From Didymella arachidicola (lineage: Eukaryota > Ascomycota > Dothideomycetes > Pleosporales > Didymellaceae): a stretch of 64,000 bases of DNA. The position numbers were made by a program, and so were the translations under genes. The notes beneath the pieces were generated by a model. The model saw only the letters and a list, made by a program, of their open reading frames with translations, made no database searches and was not told the DNA's origin. Shown one piece after another: positions 31,182 to 42,011 of the stretch. Position 1 is the stretch's first letter; every line of letters begins with the position of its first letter. The stretch spans positions 1,240,001 through 1,304,000 of the forward strand of contig CM049990.2 in assembly GCA_016630955.3 (NCBI GenBank). The letters run 5' to 3'.

Positions 31182-31643
31182 ATGCCGCAACCATATGTAC
31201 ATTCTTTCTATCGAATCTGGTTCACCACCGTTGACCCAATCGTCCTCTTCTTCACGATCCTGACCTGTATCTTCTACCCAGCCACCATACTCGAAACTGT
31301 GGTTCCTCGCGAAATCGAGCCTTTCAACCCGGTATCCCACGGAGGTCTACTTCATCAAACGGCTGCGTTATATGGCTTCTGTGGCATCATCTATGGAATG
31401 CTGTTGCGCGTTTCTCAAGACCCGAAGGTGTGGAGAATTGTCCAGGCAGCGACACTGGGTGTCGATGTCTCGCTTCTCGCTACGCTTTACGATCTACTTA
31501 GATTGCAGGGTCGCATCGACAAGAGCAAATGGCGTGGTGGGGATTGGATCAACATGCTGTTCACCGTGTGGGTTGCACTTATCAGGGTAGGCTTTCTTAT
31601 GGGCATTGGTGGAGAGAACATCAAGGCAAAGAAAACTCGCTGA
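31182..31643 (+). CDS. Small four-helix membrane protein (DUF6704-like)
   Basis: A single exon of 153 residues, with four hydrophobic segments: about 14-36 (FTTVDPIVLFFTILTCIFYPA), 60-78 (ALYGFCGIIYGMLLRVS), 88-106 (ATLGVDVSLLATLYDLL) and 122-142 (MLFTVWVALIRVGFLMGIG). The FYRIWFTTVDP start, LLHQTAA and WRGGDWINM features match a family of short fungal integral membrane proteins that often lie in metabolite clusters, some acting with terpene or polyketide pathways. No reaction can be assigned from sequence. Confidence 0.75.
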   Translation: MPQPYVHSFYRIWFTTVDPIVLFFTILTCIFYPATILETVVPREIEPFNPVSHGGLLHQTAALYGFCGIIYGMLLRVSQDPKVWRIVQAATLGVDVSLLATLYDLLRLQGRIDKSKWRGGDWINMLFTVWVALIRVGFLMGIGGENIKAKKTR

Positions 31644-31758
31644 TTGACCTTACGCGTTGAAATGTTGAACGGTCGCATACGAATGATGTCATCAGAGCTA
31701 GGCCGGGACGGGTCTATGCAATCTATGGCTATGGTGAAAGGAAGCCATGAAAACTTGT

Positions 31759-32782
31759 CTAGACAGTAAACTTTGTTTTGTTCTCCTCAGCCGCATCCTC
31801 GGCAATCTTTGTGACCTTTGCCTGTCCCAGTTCCTCGAAAATGTCGAAGCCCCACCTCGATTGCTGATTGAATCTCTTGTGTTTCTCGAGCCCAGTAAGC
31901 TTCTCATAGGCGTCCTTAAGCAGCTCCTGAACCTGCAGATTACTCTGTATCCTATGTGGTGTGACGCTCTTGGGTAAGACAACATGTCCATGCTGAATGC
32001 CCCAGCTTGCGAGGAGCTGTCCACCGTCCAGACCCAGTTGCTTGCCGAGCTCACCGACAAGAGCATCATCTACCGTACGTGGCTCTCCAGTCTGGTTGTT
32101 GCCCAGCGGCGAGTAGGCCTCGACGAGGATGTTCCTGCTCTTGCAATAGTCGAACAGGGAAGGCTGCTGCAGGTACGGGTGTACTTCGATCTGATTGACG
32201 GCTGGTACGACGGTGGTTTTGGACAGAAGGTCATCTAGGCGGCTGATGGTGAAATTGGAGACACCGATTGCGCGCACCTTGCCGGTGTCAAGAAGCTTCT
32301 CCATAGCCTTGTATGTGTCGGCGGGATCGATGTCGATGAGGTTGAATACGCCGTTCTCACGAAGTGGAAACCACTTTCTGGTCTTTCCATTGAAGGCCCT
32401 GTAGTTGTGTTAGCACTTCAGTTGCCACCCATATCCTTGGGACGTACACAGGCCAGTGCATCAGGAACAGGTCAAGATAACTAGTGCCAAGGTCCTTCAA
32501 GCTTTGGTCGAGCGCCGCCTCTACATCTTCAGGAGCATGCTTCGTGTGCCAGAGCTTCCCTGTGATGAAGATATCTTGACGAGGCACGCCGCTTGCCCGA
32601 ATACCTTCGCCGACCTCAGCTTCATTTCTGTAAATCGCTGCGCAGTCGACGTGGCGGTATCCAGTCCTCAAAGCTGTCTCGACTGCCCGCTCAACCTAGC
32701 CAGGCTTGGCTTGCCATGTGCCAAAACCAACAGTAGGGATTTTGGTTCCATTGTTGAGCTCGAAATAAGTCGGAAGAGTCAT
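31759..32782 (-). pseudogene. Aldo-keto reductase with premature stop
   Basis: Two exons, 32782-32448 and 32398-31759, would give 324 residues of a normal aldo-keto reductase. MTLPTYFELNNGTKIPTVGF opens the barrel; DCAAIY carries the catalytic Asp and Tyr, FITGKLWHTKH the Lys and LMHWPV the His; the NADPH-binding end has VVLPKSVTPHRIQSN. Codon 29 (32698-32696) is TAG: the sequence reads QAKPG, stop, VERAVETALRTGYRH, where family members commonly have Glu (GAG). No GT..AG intron restores the frame without removing the conserved DCAAIY region. Re-initiation at the Met at 32671 would lose the first strand. So this is a near-intact gene with one nonsense change, or a sequencing error. Confidence 0.8.
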
Positions 32783-33179
32783 CTTTGAAGATAGTCTCAA
32801 AAGCAGAGAGCCCGGATGGAAGAGTGGAGGACAAGTGTTATGGCGATTTCAGAAGGGCGCTATACATTCTTGATGAGAGACACTGCCAGCGTTTTGAACG
32901 CGTTGAGAGTCCCATAGTGCTGCACATCATCCGCGATGTCGTTGAGGATGCTCCAAGAGTTCCGTAGACGCGGGCAGAGGACATGCGGAATCTTCGGGTT
33001 AGGATACCAAGGCCGCTAATGTGGGACCCTTGACAGCTCGAGGCGGGGTACCAGTGCAGCAACCAACATCTCACAGCACGATACCCCACAATGTCTGTAT
33101 TCGTCGCGGGAAGCCCGACAAGCTTTACCGCGGGTTGTTCGACAGTTGCGCAAATCTTGCTGTTTTAGGTAGTCGACTC
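32783..33179. other. Intergenic left of the Fot1-like element
   Basis: No gene. This is what remains, together with 35310-35432, of the original spacer between the aldo-keto reductase and the Zn2Cys6 regulator before the transposon inserted. Confidence 0.5.
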
Positions 33180-33181
33180 TA

Positions 33182-33230
33182 CCGTATCCGTGCGCGTGAT
33201 GCGCGGATTCGCGTGATGCGCCGAACCACC
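33182..33230. repeat. Left TIR with internal 12-base direct repeat
   Basis: Within the repeat CGCGTGATGCGC occurs twice, separated by GGATT. Repeated short motifs within the ends are typical of transposase binding sites. Confidence 0.85.
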
Positions 33231-33505
33231 TTAATAGGCACCTGCAAAAATGAGGTTAAAGAGCCACATACAATAGCTAGTATTATAAGTTTTTTTTAGT
33301 GGACTGTTATATAGGCCTATGCGACAATATTCTCTCATATAATTCAATTATATAGAGTTGCTGTTCTGCCGCTGCGCGTGGTGTGAGTGCGAGGTGCTGC
33401 AGGAGGCTCTGCAGCAACAACACGCGCAGCGGCCACAGTACGACGCTTCTTCTGTATTGTTGCTGCAAGAGCTGTTGAAGCTTTGCGCTTGCCTCTTTAG
33501 GGCAA

Positions 33506-35217
33506 TTATACAGCTTTTTGAGCGTCGCAAGCTTGCTTATCACGCTCTCTTCGAGCTTTGCGTTCAGCTGCTTCAGCCTTCTCAGCTCTGAGTCGCTCAC
33601 GCTCCTCCTTCTCTCTCGCCCGCTGTTCACGTCTCTCCTGAGCAATCTTCTCATTGTACAGCTTATTAGCGTGCCTAAGCTTCTTCATCTCTGCTTTTTG
33701 GAGCTCTTCCTCCCTCTGGCTCTGTTGCTTTATCCTCTCATCAGTGCGTGCTTTCTCTACTCTGCTAGGAGAGTAGAACTCTGCTCCACCATGATAGTCC
33801 TCGCGAGGCTGGAATTGAAGAGCTTTGCTCTTATTCTTATGCTTCTTTTGAGTCTTAAGAACCTCTCTAAGCCCCTGATTCTCATGGTGGAGGAGCTGGT
33901 TTTGAATTGAGATGTGATGGAGCGAGCGGCTGATCTTCCTCAGCTCTTTACTGGTCTCATCCCTGACTACTTTCCGCAGCAGAGTCTCAATTTTAAGCCA
34001 ATCTCTGCCAGAATAGACTGAAGAAGAGCTTGTGCTGCCGTCAGAGGCCTCAGGGGTATCCTTAGCAAAGCGTCGGAGGATGACGTTGGGCTGAAGGGGT
34101 GATATACCCGTCGTCTCAAAGGACTTAAGTATTAGCCCCTGAGTAAACGCACTCTCCCAAGCCTTCCAGAACAGGAGGAAGAAGTTGCTCTTCTTGATTA
34201 CTGACAGTCCTTGGCCGTTGTGAAGGTGTGTTGTGAGCTCATTTGAATACGCTGTTGACAGAGGCTTGAACATCACCACATCAAGCGGCTGCAACCTATG
34301 GGTTGAATGAGGACGAAGTATAGCCAGGAGTATATTGTTCTGATCGCAGTAGTTAATAAAGTCCATCGTCACATGGGAGCCGCGGCCGTCAAGGATTAGG
34401 AGGCGCCACTTCCTCCGCGCCTTGGTCTTGGTGAAGCGATCAAACACCTGCTGAAGCCAGGCAAGGCCTATATTGTTGTTGGTCCAGCCACTAGGTGAGG
34501 AAGAAACAAGCACAGAGTGTTCCCCTGACTGTATTTCTTCTACCCAGCTTGATTGGAGGGTGTTGTTGGCGGACTCGTAGAGGAGGCCAGGGGGCAGAGC
34601 TGATCCATCGCCGCACACACACGCTATGAGCGTCACCCAGGCACGATTGCCATCTTGAAGTGATGCTTTCACCTCCCCCTTCTCCCACATACGTCTACTG
34701 AACACGTGTTTTGCCCTAGTAGTTATGCCTATCATAAAGCCCTTCTCATCCATATTGTACGTGTGCTCAGCGTTAACCTTATACTCAGCAATCTTACGCT
34801 GTAGTAAGTTGAAGTAGAGCTCTTACTTCGCGTAGGAATCGGCGTTGTGGCGATTGGCGTCCATACCCGCGAGTATTGAGAGATGAGATGGATAGAGTAC
34901 TTGTTGATGAAGCGGGTAACCCAGCTCTCGCTCACTGGCTCCTGGGCGACTGCTGACGCGAAATTGGCGATCATCTCTCTTGTAGGAGGTATATGACGAG
35001 CAGTAAGCTCCTCTATATACTTCACAAGCTCCTCCTCTTGTTGTTGGGTGAGCTTCTGCTGTGCAAGAACCTTCTCTTGATGCGGGCGCGTCTCACCCCT
35101 CCACGTGCGCGTTAACGTTGACCGCACAACACCATGCTTTTCTGCTATTTTAGACCACGGAATATCATCTCCAGATGCAAAAGTATCACACTCTGCAAGC
35201 GCTTCTTGTAACCCCAT
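33506..35217 (-). pseudogene. Fot1/pogo transposase, frameshifted
   Basis: The N-terminal part (35217 to about 34870) has a psq-type helix-turn-helix (IPWSKIAEKHGVVRSTLTRTW) and a Tc5-type DNA-binding domain (EELVKYIEELTARHIPPTRE, SWVTRFINKYS). The frame then shifts by one base near 34865, and the continuing frame meets a TAA near 34823 before reaching the catalytic part. That part (34753-33506) shows MDEKGFMIG, LLILDGRGSHVT and HRLQPLDVVMFKPL, the three Asp of the DDE core. The C-terminus is a long charged coiled coil (KEERERLRAEKAEAAERKAR). With a frameshift and a stop the gene cannot give a full transposase. Confidence 0.88.
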
Positions 35218-35258
35218 TGCGTTGTGGTGTTGTGGAGCTGAGATAATAGAGGTGTTTT

Positions 35259-35307
35259 GGTGGTTCGGCGCATCACGCGAATCCGCGCATCACGCGCACG
35301 GACACGG
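35259..35307. repeat. Right TIR with internal 12-base direct repeat
   Basis: Inverted copy of the left repeat, also holding two copies of the 12-base motif. It ends 125 bases before the Zn2Cys6 start codon. Confidence 0.85.
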
Positions 35308-35432
35308 TAGAGCTCCTGCACGACTTCCCGGTGCGGGCCGAACTCGCCCACATTGACCTCAGTCCCGTCTCCACCCTCCCAGGCGGATTTCTTTGTCACT
35401 GGCTGCTTCCAATCATTCTGCATTCTTTCGAG

Positions 35433-37763
35433 ATGGACAACGCTCACGATCAGCGGACGGATTCCCAATCTCCTACCGCCTCAGCAAACCATGCGGGTCA
35501 TAATGGAAATAATATCCGTGTACCTCAGAAGCGTCACTACCGACAAAAGTCCAAAGTTACCAGGGCATGCGACATTTGCAAAGCAAAAAAGGCGAAATGT
35601 TCCGGTGAACAGCCGTGCGCAACATGTGACCGTCGAGGACTTGACTGTCGTTATGATGCAGTCTATGCGAGAGGGAAAGCGCCTGCTCCAAGGCGTACCC
35701 GCCAAAGTATCACTGATATCAGTCATCCGGTGTCAGTTGCCGCGCAGCAGTCAACCGACACTGAGAGGTCCACTCATACACCTCCGGGGTTTGACAGCGG
35801 TCAAGGTGGCTTTTCCAACGCTGATCTGAAGGCTGCAACAGACGAAGCCAGACGTGCCAGCTCTCGATCCGCTGATCTGCTGCCCACAAATGCCACACCA
35901 CCCCATGCCCACAATCTCGATATATTGGCTACAATGGCGACACGACACCACGGTACTATTCCAGAGGCTCCTTCACGTGGCTCACCTGGCCTTGAAGTAG
36001 CAGGTCAATTTTCCGACACGACGTCTGGTCTTTCCTTCCTCCACCGTGCCTGGCGAAGAATCAACAATGGCGAGAACAGTCAGATCATAAGTGGGCAGTT
36101 GGGTTCGATCGAGGATAACCAACTGCTCGCTCGTGCAGGCGATAAGCCGTTCCAGAAGCCTGGACCTATCCAGATGCCTCCCCTGCATCGGGGTCGCGAG
36201 TTGCTCGGCCTATATTTTGACGTGTGCATCGCCACATATCGCCTTCTTCACAGACCTACAGTCGAGTTGTGGTTCGGTACGGTATCGAACAACTACACTT
36301 CAGGTCAGCCGCTGTCCACCGGGCTTGGTCATGCTCGGACCTCCATCGTGTTGGCGGTACTTGCTGTAGCCTGCATACACGAAGAAAGGGCCAGGGGTGA
36401 AAGTGGATTGTCCCCTGCTACAAGAGATGCATTACCAACACAAAGTGACGAGATGTTCTGCGAGGCACTGCGCCTGACCGAGATTGAAACAGGGTTGCCA
36501 AAGCTCGAGTCCGCGCAGGCGCGACTCATCCAGGTGTTGTATTTGTTGATGTCATCCAGGTTCAATCAGGCATGGTACGCTTTTGGTCACGCCCTTCAAG
36601 TGCTATCAGCACTGGGCTTGCACAGACGCGAAGATCGTAAACGTCCACCATCAGCATATCGTAGAGATTACATAGAAGAGCAGTGCAGGAAACGGACATT
36701 CTGGGTTGCGTATACGTTAGACAAGTACTTGGGGGTCATATTTGGACGACCGCGACACTATCATGACGACGATATTGATCAAGACTTCCCCGACGCCGTG
36801 AACGATGAAGACATGACCCCGACCGGGCCAAGGGGGAGCGATAACGATTGTCATATTGAGTCGCTGATTTCGCATGCAAAGCTTGCGCAGATTGCTGAGC
36901 GCATATCCAGAGAGGTGTATACCATCAAGTCAATCCCGGACGAAGAGCGACTCGCAGCTGCTCATCGTCTGGGAGCAGAACTTCGGCAGTGGAGAACATC
37001 ACTACCACCTTTCCTGGGAGTCATCAACCCTAGCAGCCTTATTCCCAGCTTTCGAAGGCAAGCGATGGCTTTGCGGATGTCCTATTCTCATACGGTCATG
37101 CTCGCGCACCGCCCGTTCCTACTGAAAAACACTGTGCGTCATAGTGAGGATTTGAGGCGGCTTGCAAGAGAAAGCATCACAGAGTGCATCAAGGCTGCTC
37201 AGTCTGTACTGGAAGCGGTCGATCGTATGGCACGCGAAGGTCGTCTGTTCCATGCTTTCTGGTGGACGCACTACGTCTGTTTCTGCGCTCTTGTCGTCGT
37301 CTATGTATGGGCAATTCAAGAGAGCAACAATAGCCCTACCGTGGCTGAGCGGCGCCAAATTCTCGATCAAGCAGAGAAATGCTTGAACCATCTGGCCCAA
37401 GCCACTGCGACAAACTCGCCATCCCGAAGTTACAGCATCATACTCCAAGAGCTTCGAACAGAGGCGAGAAAGAAAACGGCTCGAGCAATGCAAGAGCCTC
37501 CTCAGCTTCCCAACTCGGTAGCGCCAGTAGCTATTGGCTCTGATGCAATGCACGGTCATGTGGATGTGTCAGGCGAGCAGACAACGCAACACGTGACGGT
37601 TGAGCAGCCGTGGCAGCCGCTTTTTGGCAGCCCCATTGACACCTCAACTCCTGGCATGCAAAATTTTCTCGATGACTGGCAGACCACGGACTGGCTAGAT
37701 TTAGATTCGTCGGCATTTGCTTTTTTGCCAAATCATGACGAGCAGTCATTGACCTGGATTTGA
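35433..37763 (+). CDS. Zn2Cys6 fungal transcription factor
   Basis: A single exon of 776 residues when started at 35433; the frame is open further upstream, but that extension (from 35331) has no protein character and starts almost at the transposon end. The binuclear zinc cluster is at residues 46-72 with C-x2-C-x6-C-x5-C-x2-C-x6-C spacing (CDICKAKKAKC, CATCDRRGLDC), preceded by a basic arm. The middle region (about 275-560) is a fungal-specific transcription factor domain (LLGLYFDVCIATYRLLHRPT, FGHALQVLSALGLHRRED, CRKRTFWVAYTLDKYLGVIFGRPRHYHDDDIDQDFP). The acidic/hydrophobic end (WQTTDWLDLDSSAF) could activate transcription. It lies inside the accessory cluster and is a candidate pathway regulator; the transposon sits in its promoter region. 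Confidence 0.92.
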   Translation: MDNAHDQRTDSQSPTASANHAGHNGNNIRVPQKRHYRQKSKVTRACDICKAKKAKCSGEQPCATCDRRGLDCRYDAVYARGKAPAPRRTRQSITDISHPVSVAAQQSTDTERSTHTPPGFDSGQGGFSNADLKAATDEARRASSRSADLLPTNATPPHAHNLDILATMATRHHGTIPEAPSRGSPGLEVAGQFSDTTSGLSFLHRAWRRINNGENSQIISGQLGSIEDNQLLARAGDKPFQKPGPIQMPPLHRGRELLGLYFDVCIATYRLLHRPTVELWFGTVSNNYTSGQPLSTGLGHARTSIVLAVLAVACIHEERARGESGLSPATRDALPTQSDEMFCEALRLTEIETGLPKLESAQARLIQVLYLLMSSRFNQAWYAFGHALQVLSALGLHRREDRKRPPSAYRRDYIEEQCRKRTFWVAYTLDKYLGVIFGRPRHYHDDDIDQDFPDAVNDEDMTPTGPRGSDNDCHIESLISHAKLAQIAERISREVYTIKSIPDEERLAAAHRLGAELRQWRTSLPPFLGVINPSSLIPSFRRQAMALRMSYSHTVMLAHRPFLLKNTVRHSEDLRRLARESITECIKAAQSVLEAVDRMAREGRLFHAFWWTHYVCFCALVVVYVWAIQESNNSPTVAERRQILDQAEKCLNHLAQATATNSPSRSYSIILQELRTEARKKTARAMQEPPQLPNSVAPVAIGSDAMHGHVDVSGEQTTQHVTVEQPWQPLFGSPIDTSTPGMQNFLDDWQTTDWLDLDSSAFAFLPNHDEQSLTWI

Positions 37764-39772
37764 GATGTGAGAGAGTGAAAGGAAAAGACGTATCCTGAAA
37801 GGTGAAAAGTGAGACGATGAGAGAAGCTAAAGGAGTCAGAAGTCAATGACATCCTACCCACAGCATTTTACTCTTGCAAGGCGTCTGCTGCTGCAGCACC
37901 GTGACCACCGGAGGCTCCATCGACCATGGGCACTTTCCTCGCACAGATCATGTGCCAAGAGGACAAAAAGTTCGCTCTGTGTGCCACACTGCCCGGCTTC
38001 AATATTTCCTTGGTCGAGAGGAAGCTGGTAGAATTTGTTCTTGGCTTCCTTCCTGGAGCCGCTGAAGCGCTTATCAGCTTTACGATCTCACTTGGTACTA
38101 GGAATAGATAGATACACAACCACATGCGGAGGTCACGCACGATCGTCCTAAACTCTGTTGAAGATAAGAATCTCTCAATACGCTGCAATCCTTGATTAGT
38201 CGGCTAGTCACTTTTTGTAGGTTTCACCAAACTCGTTAGGACCCATGAGGCGAGGTGGCAACTTGGAAGTACTTGTAGCCTGTATGTGGAGTCCATATCA
38301 AAGACGCGCTTTACGATCTCGAGGCCTTCACCGAAGCCTTCGTCCAGGATGGAGGACTTCCAAGGTTCACATCGTTGACCATCTTCGTGGTAGCCAGTGA
38401 CACACCACCTGTTACATCCTGGCCTCTGCAAGATATGCCACATCAACCATCATTGTACGGGCGGTAATCATGCGCTCACGATCCACGGATTTCTCTGTGT
38501 CCTAAATGGTCACTATGTCGGGGTGCCCGCTACTAGGATTTGCAGCTCAAACGAGGTATGGCTGACGTGCCAACTCGCTGGATGTGAGCTCTGGTGCTAC
38601 CTCGGGATGGACGTGTCCCATGAGTCTTGTTAGGAAGAGCCATGGCGAGTAATCTGCCCTATGCGCTCGATCCGATGGACCGCCATATGCATCAGAGGCT
38701 AATTGAAATTCACCTATGTACATTGGTGAACTTGCGATCACGTGCAACAGTCATGCACGATCCACTGGTTTGATTGATGCGGAATGCAAAGAAAGCTGGC
38801 CGCGAGAGTAGAATCTGATAGGTACGGAAGGCTTCAAGGACACAGCCGTGCAGTAATTGCAGGACGATGATTCCCCTGAAGACTATAATGCTGCAGTCGC
38901 CAATGATGGCGTCGAATACATCTAATGAATTTACAGATCTCGGGCGCACCTGCCGACTGTCACAAATCTGGCGTGATTCCCCTTGCTCATAAGCAGAGAC
39001 CAGCCGGCGAAGCAGCTGCAGAACGGCAATCCAAGGCAGTTACAATGTCCTTGCGCTCCAAATCTCTCATGGATGCAGAGTGTAAAACGCTTGTAGTGGA
39101 GTGGACTACTTATGGCTCACCAAGCATCACAGTCAGGCTACGCATGGTCGACGCAACAGACCCAGTACTTACCCTACCTAGCCTCGTCTGGTCCAATATA
39201 GGCTCGCCTCATGGGACAGAAGAACGAGTCCACCTATACCTGTGATCTCAGCAAGGGAAAAAAAGCAACGGACTAATGTGAGAAGCTATGCCCAACATGT
39301 CACTGTCGGGGACTTGGATGTGGATGTACAGCGCCATCCGACAGAGATCATGTACCTCCGCTACATTTTTAGTCTCACTTGGTGACTCTTGCGGCTTCTT
39401 CTTCTCTACCTACACCTGCCGTAGCTTTTCCATCTTCCGCTTTTGAATCTTCGCTCATTCCGGTAGCACATGAGGACGCTTTTGAGTGGCTTCCGAGAGT
39501 GTGATGAAAGCAGATCACATTATTACCCATGTTCTCATCCAAAAGTTTGTTCAATGGTGAGGCAGCTCAAAGTTGTCACTATTTACATCCCAAATCCCTA
39601 AAGCAAGGATGTGTACGTCACTTCTCGAAAAAAAAGTTTCTTAATATTACTGATCCATTTGTAAATTGTGCTAAGGCAGATACTAGATACTAGGAAAGCG
39701 GATAATGACCTAGAGACTCCCCAAATATCGTCCTTCAACGCTTGAACGCAGCAAAAATCGATCCCAGGTATC
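37764..39772. other. Gene-free stretch of 2 kb inside the accessory region
   Basis: Only short frames are present. On the minus strand at about 38445-38265 a reading with GYHEDGQRCEPWKSSILDEG and GEGLEIVKRVFDMDSTYRLQ looks protein-like but is not continued and I cannot name it; it may be a relic of a lost gene. The rest shows nothing recognisable, no inverted repeats and no RNA genes. Confidence 0.4.
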
Positions 39773-41435
39773 TTACAAGGTGTACTTGAAGAACGGCGAC
39801 TTGTCACCCATCTGCAAGAGCTCCCTATCGGAGTATCTGGCTCTGATTTCATCTTCATCGAGCTTTGCCTTCTTTGAATTACCCCACTTATAGGATGCTT
39901 CCAGCAGGAAGGCTACGAGAAACCCGGAGGCACCGAATGCAAGTGAGAGACCGAAACCGGTATTATACTTGGGCTTCTCGGACTCAAGGTACATGTAGCT
40001 TCCCACAACACCTCCGATGTTGCCAACACAGATGTTAAAGGCAACGCCAATGGCGCGACGCGAGCTAGGTGCCAGGTTGTTGGTCGCCCAGGAGCTGCCT
40101 GCGGGTTGGACAGGGTAGATACCGATGCAGGTGAGGATGATGGCAAAGAAGGAAGGGCCGAGGTTTGCACGTAGGTTACCCTGGAAGCCGATGATGATCG
40201 AGTAACCGATAGCAATCAATGAGAGAGGGATAGCGACGAAGGGTAAGCGCCAGTAGAACTTGTCGGACAAACGAGCGAAGACGATAGAGCTGATAGCACC
40301 GCATACATACGGTGGAACGGTCACCAGCTGAGCGGTGGTGTTGCTGAAGCCCATACCTTTGGTGATCGTGGGCAGGGTAAATTTGGTACCGTATGAGCAA
40401 GCTGAGATGCAGAGCAGAATATAAGCTTGCATGTATAGCCTCCAATTGCTCAACACCATCTTCAGATCATTCCAGCGGAACTTGTCCTGGCTCTCCTCGG
40501 AGAACTTGCCACCGTCTTTGATGAACTTCTGCAGCTCCAAGTAGCGAATCTCGTCAGGCTCAAGCCATTTGCCACTCAGAGACGGCGAATCAATCAGGAA
40601 GAAGAAGGTGGCAATACCGAGGATGACGGTGGCAATACCTTCAAGCAAGAAGATCCAACGCCAACCTTCGTAGCCTCCGACGCCATCCATCTTTGCGATA
40701 GCAGCGGCGAGAAGACCACTGAAGGCGCCAGAAAGAGCCGAAGCGCAGTAGAAGTATGAGATACGTGTCGCAAGATCCTTCGGCATGTACCAAAAGGAGC
40801 AAAGGTACACGGCACCGGGGAAGAAACCAGCTCTGATAGGACGTTAGTTGACTGCCTGCAGCTAGAACAGAAGGCAAACTTACTCAAAGACGCCAAGCAG
40901 AATACGAGTGGCCAGGAGATCGCCAAAGTGTCTGACGACACCCATGCAAGTCATGACAATGCCCCAAATCACAGTGAGGATGCCGAGATATGTCGACGGT
41001 CTCTTGAACTTCTTGAGCAGAATGTTCGATGGCACCTCAAGCAAGATGTATGGCACAAAGAACACCGATAAAACAATGTTCCACTCGATGTTGCTGAGGC
41101 CTAAGTCAGTGACCATGCCCTCAATTTTTGCATTCTGCCGCAGTCAGTACGATGACAATCGAATTCAATCAAGAGGAACCTACGCCAATGTTTGCTCTGT
41201 CTATGTGGGAGATCAGGTAGAGAATAGCCAGCATTGGCACCAATCGTACGTCGACTTTACGGATGACTTTCTTCCTTTTCTCCTCGGGATAGTTTGTGTA
41301 GAAATCCGCATCGTCGGGATGGAGACCCAGGACTTGGAAGTTGTCGATTTGGACGATCTGGTGTTGCTTTGCATCGTGTACGGACTCCGATTTCTCGTCG
41401 ACGTACGAGATCTCGTTCTTCTCAATAGCAGCCAT
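39773..41435 (-). CDS. MFS transporter, Dal5/allantoate-permease type
   Basis: Three exons: 41435-41184, 41134-40884 and 40832-39773; 520 residues. The protein is a 12-helix plasma-membrane symporter of the anion:cation symporter family, whose members take up allantoate, nicotinate, pantothenate or other organic anions. Hallmarks are RKVDVRLVPMLAILYLISHIDRANIG in helix 1, MVTDLGLSNIEWNIVLSVFFVPYILLEVPSNILLKK and the GAVYLCSFWYMPKDLATRISYFY segment. The long cytosolic loop (about 270-300) and IYPVQPAGSSWATNNLAPSSRRAIG in the second half are typical. Start chosen at 41435; upstream Met codons extend the frame but into a hydrophobic stretch not seen in the family. It is divergent from the reductase-kinase gene 576 bases away, so it may share its control region and carry a substrate or product of that pathway. 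Confidence 0.9.
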
Positions 41436-42011
41436 GATGGCGAGCAACAAAGGAGCCGAGAGGGTCGAGATGACTCCAAAATAGAACGAGATGGGAGCCG
41501 AGAGAGAGGCAAACTCTGCAAAGCTCGATGGAGAGGTTGTGATGAAACGTTTCACAGCACGTCCAGAAGCGATGATCTTATAGATCACAGTTGCCTGTGC
41601 ATCAGTGACAAACTGGGGTAGTGGCGCCGACAGTGCGGAGAAGCGCGCGCAACTCCACCCCCGTGGAGTTGTATGTCAAGACTAGCGGAAGCGTTGGAGT
41701 CAGTCAAGCCCCTCGGCAATGTTGACTTAGCGCCTCGGAAAACGCGGATTTGGGAGATTTCGTGCATGCCACGGACAATCGCCTGTTTCCTCGCCAATCA
41801 ATAGCTTTTCCACAGGTGCGCTTCTGCAACAACCCCACAGCGACTGCGGTCAAATCGCGACTCGAACGTCTGCTGGATCCTCACGCATCATCCGAGCAAC
41901 AGACAGACCCTTGGTACTAAAAGATGACCTTTCATCTATCATGGCCTCATCACACAGCTCATACAACAGAGTCCTGCTGTCTGCCAGCTGCTCCTGCAGT
42001 GCATCAACACC
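41436..42011. other. Shared upstream region of MFS transporter and reductase-kinase gene
   Basis: The 576 bases between divergent starts have no gene of their own. They include a short inverted sequence CAACTCCACCCCCGTGGAGTTG at about 41650-41671, an interrupted palindrome that could be a regulator site. Confidence 0.45.

Larger units (their letters stand above)
33182..35307 (-). mobile_element. Fot1/pogo-type DNA transposon with 49-base TIRs
   Basis: A 2126-base element bounded by TA at 33180-33181 and 35308-35309, the target duplication expected of Fot1/pogo elements. The terminal repeats (33182-33230 and 35259-35307) match over 49 bases with one mismatch (CCGTATCCG against CCGTGTCCG). The transposase is on the minus strand and is broken. 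Nearly identical ends with a broken gene indicate a fairly recent insertion or mobilisation by a partner element. Confidence 0.88.

Noticed and set aside
35331..35432. Upstream in-frame start for the Zn2Cys6 regulator
   Set aside because: The extra 34 residues begin 22 bases from the transposon end and have no family similarity; the ATG at 35433 gives a normal N-terminus.
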